NCBI RefSeq assembly: GCF_000316575.1
Contig: NC_019682.1
Span: 6,373,501 to 6,437,500 of the forward strand
From: Calothrix sp. PCC 7507
GTDB lineage: Bacteria; Cyanobacteriota; Cyanobacteriia; Cyanobacteriales; Nostocaceae
DNA length: 64,000 nt
Direction of reading: 5' to 3'
Shown: positions 43,929 through 51,757 of the stretch, piece by piece
How positions within the stretch are numbered: the first letter of the stretch is position 1
Layout: every line of letters starts with the position of its first letter
Made by a program: the position numbers and the translations under genes
Notes under the pieces: model-generated
Seen by the model: only the letters and a program-made list of their open reading frames with translations
The model's database searches: none
What the model was told of the DNA's origin: nothing

Positions 43929-45461
43929 TTAGCCTAAAATCACGTCGCCTGATAACCTTTGATACAGCAGTGCGCCTGTCCAAAATGTGGGAGCAAAGCC
44001 CGGATAGCCAGATGAGGCATTGCAGAAATAGAAATGCTTGAGTGAGGTTTCGTGATTCAGTCGTCCCATACCCATATTGCGCGGTGTCAGACTGGAGCCG
44101 TAGGAATTCCCATTGGGACACCAGCAAAAACGCTCATTGGTAGTAGGGCTACCTGTGATATGGAAGACCATGTGTTTTCTAAAGTTCGGTACATAGTTTT
44201 TTTCCACAACATCGAGGATGGAGTCTAAGATTTCTTGCTTTTTCTGGTTGTAAGCTTTGCGATCGCTCTCCCGTAATTCCTGGAAGTAGTTGTAATTGGC
44301 AACGGTGAGAAATTCCACAATCTGGCAGTCTTCTGGGCAGTCCCGACTTCCTTTAGTCAATAAAGTGGGTGTTGTGATGGCAAAACTAGGATTAGAAAAG
44401 TCATTGCGATCGTACATCTGCGTGAAGGCTTCATTTAAATCGTGATGCCCTGTATGAAAGAGATTCCACTTGCCAAATCCATACTCTCGGAGGTCGATAT
44501 CTTTGACGACGCAATAAGCCATGTAGTTAGATGCCGAATATTCATAGTTGAGTTTTCGACGCACACTTTTAGAAAACTGCGATTCCCCGATCATCTTGGC
44601 TACTTTTTTGGGGTCAATATTGCAAATTACGGTGTCGCTTGTAAATTCATGGGTTTGATGGGTGGTGAGATCCATCGCTTGAACTCCCGTAACCGTTCTG
44701 TCTGTAACTCTAAAATTCGTAACTTCATGGTTGAGCAACACCTGTCCCCCATGTGATTCGATGACATTAACCAAGGAATTAATCACATACTCAAAATGCT
44801 GAGTTGGGTAAAATGCACCTGCTTGATACCCTCGAAACAATATAACCCAAGCATAGAAAGAGAGTTGATTTGGAGGCAGCAAAAAATCAGGCCATTGCAG
44901 GGCTAATAGGGTTTGAGCATCTTGGGGTAGTTGGAACTTGTCAAAGACATCCTGAAGTGTGCTGTTGAGGTACTGGACGGCACAAAATACCTCATTTAGA
45001 TGTTTTAGCAGTTCAATTGGCTTGAGCGGTGGAGAGAGTTTTTTCAAGCCTTCACCAGTCTTTTCCACTTCGTTGACGAATTGGCGAATGCGATCGCCAT
45101 GAGCAGGGAACAGATTAGACAATCGCTGGATCAGTTCTTCTGGCTCCGAGGGAATATCCAAGCTATGCTCTGGCGATCGCATGTGATCAAAGCCTTCCGA
45201 GTCATAACGTTCAAAAGTTACTTCCCGATCTAACCCTAGTTTTTTGAGTACCCGATTGACGGTTTGCCCTTCCCCGCAGTCCCAGACATAGTGAAATTGA
45301 GCGTTAAACGTATATTTTTTAGCCATTGTAAACGTATGCCCAAAACCTCCGGGATGCTCATGGGCTTCGAGAATCTGCACAGTCTTACCAGAGTTGGCCA
45401 TCAAAGCGCCAAAGACTAATGCTGATAAACCACTACCGACAATCAGGTAATCCGGTTTCAT
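43929..45461 (-). CDS. phytoene desaturase-like NAD(P)/FAD oxidoreductase
   Basis: 510 residues. Rossmann motif DYLIVGSGLSALVFGALMAN with the FAD-binding continuation VQILEAHEHPGGFGHTF, then GGQVLLNHEVTNFRV, and the C-terminal FAD signature NMGMGRLNHETSLKHFYFCN, YPGFAPTFWTGALLYQ. The pattern fits the CrtI/CrtO/retinol-saturase superfamily. A carotenoid substrate is possible, but the neighbours suggest a fatty-acid-related substrate as well. Intact and of normal length. Confidence 0.83.
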   Translation of the reverse strand: MKPDYLIVGSGLSALVFGALMANSGKTVQILEAHEHPGGFGHTFTMAKKYTFNAQFHYVWDCGEGQTVNRVLKKLGLDREVTFERYDSEGFDHMRSPEHSLDIPSEPEELIQRLSNLFPAHGDRIRQFVNEVEKTGEGLKKLSPPLKPIELLKHLNEVFCAVQYLNSTLQDVFDKFQLPQDAQTLLALQWPDFLLPPNQLSFYAWVILFRGYQAGAFYPTQHFEYVINSLVNVIESHGGQVLLNHEVTNFRVTDRTVTGVQAMDLTTHQTHEFTSDTVICNIDPKKVAKMIGESQFSKSVRRKLNYEYSASNYMAYCVVKDIDLREYGFGKWNLFHTGHHDLNEAFTQMYDRNDFSNPSFAITTPTLLTKGSRDCPEDCQIVEFLTVANYNYFQELRESDRKAYNQKKQEILDSILDVVEKNYVPNFRKHMVFHITGSPTTNERFCWCPNGNSYGSSLTPRNMGMGRLNHETSLKHFYFCNASSGYPGFAPTFWTGALLYQRLSGDVILG

Positions 45462-45527
45462 GAGAGAGTTCCTCGAACAATAAAAATCTGAGTTCTGTCC
45501 CGTTGAAACGCCCGTTAGTCAAAAGAG

Positions 45528-45560
45528 ACAGGGGAGCAGGGGAGCAGGGGGGAGGGGGAA
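45528..45560. repeat. GGGGAGCA tandem repeat
   Basis: AGACAGGGGAGCAGGGGAGC followed by AGGGGGGAGGGGG: purine-rich short tandem repeats of the heptamer/octamer type found in heterocystous cyanobacteria. Confidence 0.6.
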
Positions 45561-45579
45561 AGACTGAGACGGAGAAACA

Positions 45580-45850
45580 TTACCTAAACGCTTTGACTAA
45601 AGCCTTAAACTCGACTTGCAGTGACTTGTCATGAGGCGAGATAGGTGGGATTTGGCGATCAATACTGAGGAATTCGTAGACTGCCATCTTTAGGGTTCCC
45701 GGCTCCATCCATACTTCCGCCCAGGAGGGGTTTTGCTTCTAGGATAAAAATATTTCCGCCAAGAAGTCCGCCATCACGAATCATGAAGGCGGCGGCTGCC
45801 AAAGAGCCGATACCACCACCTAACAGATAGGCATTAGATTTTTTACCCAT
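45580..45850 (-). pseudogene. collapsed oleate hydratase gene (both ends kept, middle lost)
   Basis: The N-terminal 50 codons (MGKKSNAYLLGGGIGSLAAA, AFMIRDGGLLGGNIFILEAK, GGSMDGAG) match the FAD-binding start of oleate hydratases (about 550-650 residues). At about 45690 the sequence passes, one base out of frame, into AVYEFLSIDRQIPPISPHDK, then LQVEFKALVKAFR and a TAA at 45580-45582, which resembles the C-terminus of the same family. About 500 codons are missing. The 10-hydroxylation of fatty acids by the parent enzyme is therefore lost. Confidence 0.75.
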
Positions 45851-45954
45851 ATTAACTAAGTCCCTGCAAAGCTTGGTTTAATCGTGTTTTACGTCTTTTG
45901 TGAACCTAAATCTAAAGTTCTTGACGTGTCGGACAGATAATGATTTCATTCACA

Positions 45955-46308
45955 TTAATTAGCTTGTAACTGGATCAACGTTTTTGTCCCGGCAGCGTCA
46001 CTAATCCGAACCGCTATCATCACACCGTTTGAGTTCTGTCCCGTTAAAACTTCAGTTGGTGAATCGATTGTGTGAGCGTAAGTCACTTCATCTCTACCCA
46101 CTTCAATCACCAAATCATCTCCCTTGCCGGGGCGATCATAAACCATTGCCATCAAAGGTGCGTTTTGAATCAGTTCTGCATTATCGAGTTCTGAATCGAT
46201 GATTTTGATTGAAATATACCGTCCACGATTACCACTTGAGAACAGATCAAAAAATTCACCCCATCGCTCACGCGGCACAGATTTTTTGATGTCAATTTTA
46301 CTTACCAT
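45955..46308 (-). CDS. DUF5335-like protein, 117 aa
   Basis: MVSKIDIKKSVPRERWGEFF begins a compact alpha/beta protein; conserved pieces are DLFSSGNRGRYISIKIID, LMAMVYDRPGKGDDLVIEVG and EVTYAHTIDSPTEVLTGQNS. I recall this pattern as DUF5335, common next to general-stress genes. AAAGGA lies eight bases before the ATG. Function unknown. Confidence 0.72.
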   Translation of the reverse strand: MVSKIDIKKSVPRERWGEFFDLFSSGNRGRYISIKIIDSELDNAELIQNAPLMAMVYDRPGKGDDLVIEVGRDEVTYAHTIDSPTEVLTGQNSNGVMIAVRISDAAGTKTLIQLQAN

Positions 46309-46361
46309 GATGATTCCTTTAAATATTTCCAGAAATTAAATATGCGTTATCCAGAAATCTT

Positions 46362-46390
46362 GTAGAGACGTAGCACTGCTACGTCTCTAC
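46362..46390. terminator. GTAGAGACG palindrome
   Basis: GTAGAGACGTAGCA, one C, then TGCTACGTCTCTAC: perfect 14-bp arms. It is related to 19937-19964 and lies between two same-strand genes just after the general-stress gene stop. Confidence 0.6.
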
Positions 46391-46423
46391 TATCTAATGT
46401 TGCCGGGTTAATAGTTCAAAGCG

Positions 46424-46963
46424 TTAGACAGGAATCGAAATGCTCATTCCATGACTAATTTTGTCTAGCATTTGCCTCGCCTGACTGACATCCTCGTTGC
46501 TACCTGTCACAAGGATTATGAACTCGCCTGCTTGGATTCGAGTTTCGTACTTCACTATCTCGTGCTTGGGGATTCCTAACCCTCCTAAAGCACCCGCCAG
46601 TCCTCCGACAGCAGCAGCACCAGCAGCACCAACAAGTGTTCCTTCTAACCAACCTGCCAATACTCCCGCAATGGGGCCAGCAATGATGATTGGAGCGACT
46701 CCGGGAATAAATAACACTCCAGCCCCTGCTAAAATGCCAAATAAACCGCCGACGAAGCTACCCCAATAACCACCCCCTGCGGCTCCAGCTTTGGCAGTAT
46801 CTTTCCAAGTGAGAAATCCCCGCACATGTTCGGTGGTTTGGTAGTCTTTGCCAATAATTGAGAGCTTTTGCATATCAAAGCCTTGTTTTTGCAGCTCCAA
46901 TACAACCTTTTCTGCTTCTGCATGGGAGGGGAAATGAGCAACAACCGTATGTGTATATGTCAT
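46424..46963 (-). CDS. general stress protein with glycine-rich membrane core
   Basis: About 179 residues from MTYTHTVVAHFPSHAEAEKV; AAGGAG is eight bases before this ATG, while the in-frame ATG at 46993 has none. A ferredoxin-like N-terminal part (VVLELQKQGFDMQKLSIIGK) is followed by a Gly/Ala-rich double helix (AGPIAGVLAGWLEGTLVGAA and GGLAGALGGLGIP) and a closing beta segment (YETRIQAGEFIILVTG). This matches general stress protein 17M-like families. Cellular role unknown, presumably envelope stress. Confidence 0.82.
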   Translation of the reverse strand: MTYTHTVVAHFPSHAEAEKVVLELQKQGFDMQKLSIIGKDYQTTEHVRGFLTWKDTAKAGAAGGGYWGSFVGGLFGILAGAGVLFIPGVAPIIIAGPIAGVLAGWLEGTLVGAAGAAAVGGLAGALGGLGIPKHEIVKYETRIQAGEFIILVTGSNEDVSQARQMLDKISHGMSISIPV

Positions 46964-47001
46964 GAATTTGGCTCCTTTATATATGTCAAGCAAATTACGA
47001 A

Positions 47002-47427
47002 TTATTTCTTCGTAGTTACTGCTGCGGATTCGGCATCTAGTCTGGCAGCGATCGCTTCTAAGGTTGCTTTCTCAGCCTCTTCAATGGTGGCGATCGCTAA
47101 GAAGGTCGCCGTAGCTGCATGGTTTTCAGCTTTATCTGCCCGATGTTCGAGTTTCTTTACTTTGCGTCCCGTTTTCCATTCCTCGACATGGGACTTCACT
47201 TCAGATTCTTTTTCCTCAAATTGAGCTTTGAGCTTTGCCCGATAATCATCGAATTCTTTTTTCTTAGCATCCAGCTTTGTCTTCGCTTCATCAAGTTGAG
47301 ATTCAATCTCAATTTGAGTTTTTTTCGGCGCAGATTGAATACTTTCTCTCAGCGATTTTACCCGTTCTTCAACCGCTTCTAAATTGTCATGAAGATTTTT
47401 GGTGAAGTTATCAATTGCAGTACTCAT
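47002..47427 (-). CDS. coiled-coil protein, unknown function, 141 aa
   Basis: Almost entirely helical and charged (Lys/Glu/Asp): VEERVKSLRESIQSAPKKTQ, then LDEAKTKLDAKKKEFDDYRA. It ends with an Ala-rich helix (ENHAATATFLAIATIEEAEK). No cysteine, no signal peptide. The gene heads the minus-strand stress block, and its upstream region is copy B of the duplicated sequence. Confidence 0.75.
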   Translation of the reverse strand: MSTAIDNFTKNLHDNLEAVEERVKSLRESIQSAPKKTQIEIESQLDEAKTKLDAKKKEFDDYRAKLKAQFEEKESEVKSHVEEWKTGRKVKKLEHRADKAENHAATATFLAIATIEEAEKATLEAIAARLDAESAAVTTKK

Positions 47428-48108
47428 GATAATTGCTCTAGTATGTTGAATTTCGGGAATCTGGCTATATTCTTATCAAGTTAAGATTGAATCTCAGTTT
47501 GAGTTTGTTTAGCCGCACGTTTAATGTTTACAAATTTTAACCAACATAACCTCTACCTTTAGAACGTTTTAGTATAATTCATACAACTTATACACTATTT
47601 AAACCCTTAATAACACCTATTTTCTATTAAAAAAAACTTTTTTGCTGCTTTTAGCAAGACTTTCAGCACTAGGTTCAGACAATGATATTGCAGTATTATT
47701 GCCACCATCTTAAACTACGAATAGAACGTATTTTAACTGATTTTTTCACAAGCAATTGTAAGTATATTTCTTGAGGAATAGTAATTAAAGCAAGGCTTTT
47801 TTGTAAATGTATATTTATCAATTTCGCAAACATACCCCAACTAATGCTGATAAATTAATGCGTATAGACTCTGGTGGGCGAATGTTCCCGTATTTTTGAA
47901 GTTTTCTATAGTAATTCCTTGAACGCTATCAATAACCAAGATGAAAAGGTGAAAATAATCTTAGAAATCAAACATGAGTTTGTCATAGTTTAAGAGTACT
48001 CCATTTAATAAATCTCTAATTACTAATAAAAATAGAGGAAATCTTGAAGGAAAACGCAAAACGACTCATAAACCTGTCTTCGGAGAGCGACAGGAATATA
48101 TGTTTTGC
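47428..48108. other. gene-free region containing copy B of the duplicated sequence
   Basis: Contains 47497-47835 (copy B). The remainder (47836-48108) is AT-rich with a hairpin CCTGTC...GACAGG at 48073-48094, just after the 77-aa gene on the minus strand. No other gene is seen. Confidence 0.65.
47497..47835. promoter_or_regulatory. duplicated non-coding sequence, copy B (uninterrupted)
   Basis: The uninterrupted relative of 30300-30770. Blocks shared in the same order: TTACAAATTT, ATAACCTCTACCTTT, ACACTATTTAAACC, ATTGCAGT, GAACGTATTTTAACT, GTAATTAAA, TCAATTTCGCAAA. The sequence in the minus direction ends about 70 bases before the ATG at 47427, consistent with an upstream region for the stress block. 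Confidence 0.6.
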
Positions 48109-48342
48109 TCATTCTGCGTCAGCTTCTTTAATCTTCAAGAAGGCTCTAGCCTCAGCCATTCTGACAATATGCTCTAAATATTGATACCCTTGCCATTGCT
48201 GCTCTTCTGCTGCGGTTAAACCGACCGCCCGATTTTTTTCTACCAGAGTGTTAATTTGAGCTTGCAGGGATTCAGAGGGACGCAGGGCAATAATGGCTTC
48301 AGCAGTGGGTAGGCTTGCCAGAAATTCTACGACTTCAGCCAT
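48109..48342 (-). CDS. conserved small protein, 77 aa
   Basis: MAEVVEFLASLPTAEAIIAL, then RPSESLQAQINTLVEKNRAV and LTAAEEQQWQGYQYLEHIVR, then MAEARAFLKIKE. A frequent cyanobacterial family of unknown function that I recall often standing next to an HNH nuclease or other partner gene; none is present here. The 171-bp gap to ygfZ on the plus strand is a divergent promoter region. Confidence 0.7.
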   Translation of the reverse strand: MAEVVEFLASLPTAEAIIALRPSESLQAQINTLVEKNRAVGLTAAEEQQWQGYQYLEHIVRMAEARAFLKIKEADAE

Positions 48343-48513
48343 ACCAACACCATCTATTAGTCTGGATCGCTTCTAGGGGTGAGTTATGGAGGGCTTTAAC
48401 TACAACGCTGCTGTCTGGGTGGACTTCAATCCCCAAAGATATTGAACCTGTAAACCGTGATTTGCTAAGATTTTCAATGCGAGAACATTGAAACGAGCCA
48501 ACTCTTCATCACT

Positions 48514-49494
48514 ATGTCAACATCTGCAATTGACTCTCAAGACGCAGCAGTTATCCAAGCCGCAAGCGAAGGGGTTGCTGTGTGCGATCGCTCGCACTGG
48601 GGACGCATCCGTGTTTCTGACGATGATCGTCTCCGCTTTTTACACAATCAAAGTACTAACGATTTTCAAAGTCTCAAGCCTGGGCAAGGTTGTGATACGG
48701 TGATGGTGACATCCACAGCCCGCACAATAGACTTGGTCACTGCTTTCGTTCTCGATGATGCGGTGCTGCTGTTGGTTTCCCCTAACCGACGGGAATTTCT
48801 ATTCCAATGGCTGGATCGTTATATCTTTTTTGCTGATAAGGTGCAATTGACCGATGTGACTGATGAGACGGCAACTTTTAGTCTAATTGGGCCAGGAAGT
48901 GATGCCATAGTCACAAAGTTGGGTGCTGGCGCAATTATAGGTCAACCCTATGGTAATCATCTTTTAGTTGATGGGGTGCGTGTTGCCGTGGGTAGTGGCT
49001 TGGCTTCCCCTGGATATACCCTAATTCTGCCAGCCACTGATAAAGAAAAGCTGTGGAGCCAAATTTTAGCATTAGGCGCAGTTGAGTTGAGCGATCGCAC
49101 TTGGGATATGTTGCGAATATTACAAGGTCGCCCGGCTCCAGAGTCTGAACTGACAGATGATTACAATCCCCTAGAAGTGGGTTTATGGCAGACTATTTCT
49201 TTCAATAAGGGTTGCTACATCGGTCAAGAAACCATTGCTCGCCTCAACACTTACAAAGGTGTAAAACAATACCTCTGGGGCATACATCTCATAGCTCCTG
49301 CTGAAGTCGGAGAAGTGATTACAGTTGGAGATGAAAAAGTCGGAAAACTCACCAGTTACACAGAAACCGCTGATGGTTATTTCGGTTTGGGTTACATCCG
49401 CACCAAAGCCGGTGGTGTCGGTTTAAAAGTAAAAGTAGGCGAAACTGAGGGTGAAGTTGTAGACATCCCCTTTGTTTCCCATGATTATCCATAG
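48514..49494 (+). CDS. ygfZ: YgfZ/GcvT-family folate-binding protein
   Basis: 326 residues. The diagnostic KGCYIGQETIARL motif (K-G-C-Y-x-G-Q-E) is present near residue 235, following DYNPLEVGLWQTISFN. The N-terminal region has RLRFLHNQSTNDF. YgfZ proteins bind folate and help Fe-S cluster assembly or repair, including for MiaB; miaB is present 10 kb downstream. The divergent 77-aa gene shares its upstream gap. Confidence 0.92.
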   Translation: MSTSAIDSQDAAVIQAASEGVAVCDRSHWGRIRVSDDDRLRFLHNQSTNDFQSLKPGQGCDTVMVTSTARTIDLVTAFVLDDAVLLLVSPNRREFLFQWLDRYIFFADKVQLTDVTDETATFSLIGPGSDAIVTKLGAGAIIGQPYGNHLLVDGVRVAVGSGLASPGYTLILPATDKEKLWSQILALGAVELSDRTWDMLRILQGRPAPESELTDDYNPLEVGLWQTISFNKGCYIGQETIARLNTYKGVKQYLWGIHLIAPAEVGEVITVGDEKVGKLTSYTETADGYFGLGYIRTKAGGVGLKVKVGETEGEVVDIPFVSHDYP

Positions 49495-49507
49495 GAACAG
49501 TGAACAG

Positions 49508-49542
49508 ACTGATAACTGATAACTGATAACTGATAACTGATC
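49508..49542. repeat. ACTGATA tandem heptamer
   Basis: Four exact ACTGATA units and one ACTGATC, a short tandemly repeated repetitive sequence of the type described in heterocystous cyanobacteria, between two convergent genes. Confidence 0.85.
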
Positions 49543-49543
49543 C

Positions 49544-50056
49544 TCAGTCCCACCAATAGGAAACGATAACCGCATCCCGATCTTGTCGAATATCCTGACC
49601 CCATAGCGACCCCTCTAATCGAGTTTTCAATCGGCGCTGCAGCCGGAAACTGTAGTCTTCATTCGTGCCATCAGTTACTTCTACCGAGTCAGCTCGCCAC
49701 TTTTTGCCTAAGTCCAAAAGTTCAGACACCTTTGTGTCTTGGTTCTCTGTGATGATGTATAGCGTATCCGCAGGATAGGCAATGAAATGGATAATGCTAG
49801 TCTCAGGCATAGGACGATAGTTTGCCATTGCCAAGAGAGTATCAATCACACCACCAAAGCTGAGACCGTTTTCATCTGGTGCAAAGATTGGTTTTGTGAA
49901 CAAAAAGCTTGCCCATAAATCGGTACGCTTAGAAAGGTCAGTAATCACCTCCTTACCATCAAACTCATTAAATTGACGCTGCCAAACCAAGGCTGCAAAG
50001 ATTTCTTGGGGAGAATAAGATTGAGCAATTGATTGGATTTTGGCTAAGTCAAGCAT
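49544..50056 (-). CDS. conserved protein of unknown function, 170 aa
   Basis: Start chosen at the ATG with AAGGAG six bases upstream. Visible patterns: YSPQEIFAALVWQRQFNEFD, DLWASFLFTKPIFAPDENGL, FGGVIDTLLAMANYRPMPET, HFIAYPADTLYIITENQDTK. It lacks a membrane segment or signal peptide; the C-terminus ends VIVSYWWD. No family recognised. Head-to-head with the carotenoid oxygenase gene. Confidence 0.75.
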   Translation of the reverse strand: MLDLAKIQSIAQSYSPQEIFAALVWQRQFNEFDGKEVITDLSKRTDLWASFLFTKPIFAPDENGLSFGGVIDTLLAMANYRPMPETSIIHFIAYPADTLYIITENQDTKVSELLDLGKKWRADSVEVTDGTNEDYSFRLQRRLKTRLEGSLWGQDIRQDRDAVIVSYWWD

Positions 50057-50269
50057 CGCTGCTCCTTACCTGATTACAACTTTTTGCCAAACAGAGTGGG
50101 ATAAATGTCTGGAAACCGTGAATTTTAAAAACGATCGCACCTGCATTATCTCCTGAACTCGACCAGGCGATCGCAAGAGAAATCCTTTACCTTGTTTATC
50201 GGTTTTTCTGAATAGGAGTTTTTCATGAAAATATAAGAGTAGAGTAATTTATTTAAGTATTAATTTAAA

Positions 50270-51682
50270 ATGCACACAATTAATAAAAAGTCAACCAAAA
50301 AATCCTGGGCAAATGCGATCGCCCAACCAGCAATTGAGTTTTCCTCTACCCAACTGCCAATCCTCACTGGTAAAATTCCTGAAGGCTTACGCGGCACACT
50401 TTACCGCAATGGACCAGCACGCCTAGAACGCGGCGGAATGCACATGGGACACTGGTTTGATGGGGATGGGGCAATTCTGGCTGTGCATTTTACCAATGCA
50501 GGCACCACGGGAGTATATCGCTATGTGCAAACTGCTGGATACAAAGCAGAAGCCGCAGCAGGTAAATTGTTGTATGGCAATTATGGCATGACTGCACCAG
50601 GACTCATATGGAATCAATGGCTCAAACCAATCAAAAACGCTGCTAATACCTCAGTTTTGGCACTTCCAGATAAACTGTTGGCGCTATGGGAAGGAGGTAA
50701 ACCTCACGCCTTAGATTTGCAAACCTTAGAAACTTGGGGCGAAGATGATTTAGGTGGCTTAACTAACGGACTAAGCTATTCTGCACACTACAAGCAGGAT
50801 GCACAGACAGGGGAGATTTTTAACTTTGGCGTTAGTCCAGGATTAAATGCGACACTGAATGTTTATAAAAGCGATGCTACTGGTAGGATTATCCAAAAGG
50901 CAGCATACCAGATAGACGGTGTGCCATTAATACATGATTTTGTTTTAGCAGGACAGTATTTAATATTCTTCATTTCCCCAGTCAGGTTGAATCTTTTTCC
51001 CGTTCTCACGGGAGTAAGTAGCTATAGTGATGCGCTACAATGGCAGCCTCAATTAGGTACTCAGATTTTAGTCATTAACCGCGAAACACTATCTTTGGTA
51101 AGTCGTGGGGAAACTGAACCTTGGTTTCAATGGCATTTTGCCAACGGTTATGTAGATGATCAAGGTGTGGTGATTGTGGATATCGCCCGTTATGAAGACT
51201 TTAGCACAAACCAATATCTTAAAGAAGTAGCTACAGGTGAAACTCACACCGCTGCTAAAAGTACATTCTCACGAGTAAATTTAAATCCCCAAACTGGCAA
51301 AGTTGCAGCAATTGAGCAGCTATCAGACCAACATTGCGAGTTCCCGATGGTATCGCAGCAAAATGTCGGACAAGTTTCTCGCTATACATACATGTCTGGA
51401 TTCCGTCGAGGAACAGATATTAGCCAAGAGTTGTTAAATGCGATCGCCCGTTTTGATCACAAGACTAACACCCTCACCACCGCAGACTTCGGCGAAAATC
51501 GCTATCCCTCGGAACCCATCCCAGTTGAAGATTGGCTGTTAACAGTAGTATATGACAGTAATTCTCATAGTAGCGAAGTTTGGGTATTTGAGAGCGATCG
51601 CCTAGACCAAGAACCCGTTTGCAAACTCCAATTACCCAGCGTTATCCCCCCCAGCTTCCACGGAACTTGGAAACCAGCGTAA
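50270..51682 (+). CDS. carotenoid/apocarotenoid oxygenase (RPE65/CCD family)
   Basis: 470 residues, single seven-bladed propeller. The four iron-binding histidines are present: in SYSAHYK (about 172), PLIHDFV (about 222), QWHFANG (about 288) and SFHGTW (about 463), plus the GTLYRNGPA and HWFDGDGAI motifs. An Fe(II) dioxygenase that cleaves carotenoids or apocarotenoids; Nostoc relatives with this layout make apocarotenals such as retinal. Which of the Nostoc paralogues it matches cannot be told here. Confidence 0.93.
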   Translation: MHTINKKSTKKSWANAIAQPAIEFSSTQLPILTGKIPEGLRGTLYRNGPARLERGGMHMGHWFDGDGAILAVHFTNAGTTGVYRYVQTAGYKAEAAAGKLLYGNYGMTAPGLIWNQWLKPIKNAANTSVLALPDKLLALWEGGKPHALDLQTLETWGEDDLGGLTNGLSYSAHYKQDAQTGEIFNFGVSPGLNATLNVYKSDATGRIIQKAAYQIDGVPLIHDFVLAGQYLIFFISPVRLNLFPVLTGVSSYSDALQWQPQLGTQILVINRETLSLVSRGETEPWFQWHFANGYVDDQGVVIVDIARYEDFSTNQYLKEVATGETHTAAKSTFSRVNLNPQTGKVAAIEQLSDQHCEFPMVSQQNVGQVSRYTYMSGFRRGTDISQELLNAIARFDHKTNTLTTADFGENRYPSEPIPVEDWLLTVVYDSNSHSSEVWVFESDRLDQEPVCKLQLPSVIPPSFHGTWKPA

Positions 51683-51757
51683 AATTTTTTGCCTGGGGAA
51701 GATGTAATATTCACAGCATGATGAGCGATCGCTTCCACACACAACCATATCTCATTT

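Noticed and set aside
30300-47835. Island bounded by recombining direct repeats
   Set aside because: The two copies are too diverged for recent homologous excision, and no integrase or attachment site was seen; kept only as a duplicated non-coding sequence.
48343-48513. Coding remnant (IEVHPDSSVVVKALHNSP) upstream of the 77-aa gene
   Set aside because: The frame is short, lacks a clear start and matches no family I recognise; it may be ordinary divergent promoter sequence.
49508-49542. Tandem ACTGATA units as a small CRISPR array
   Set aside because: There are no spacers; the units are contiguous heptamers of the cyanobacterial tandem repeat type.
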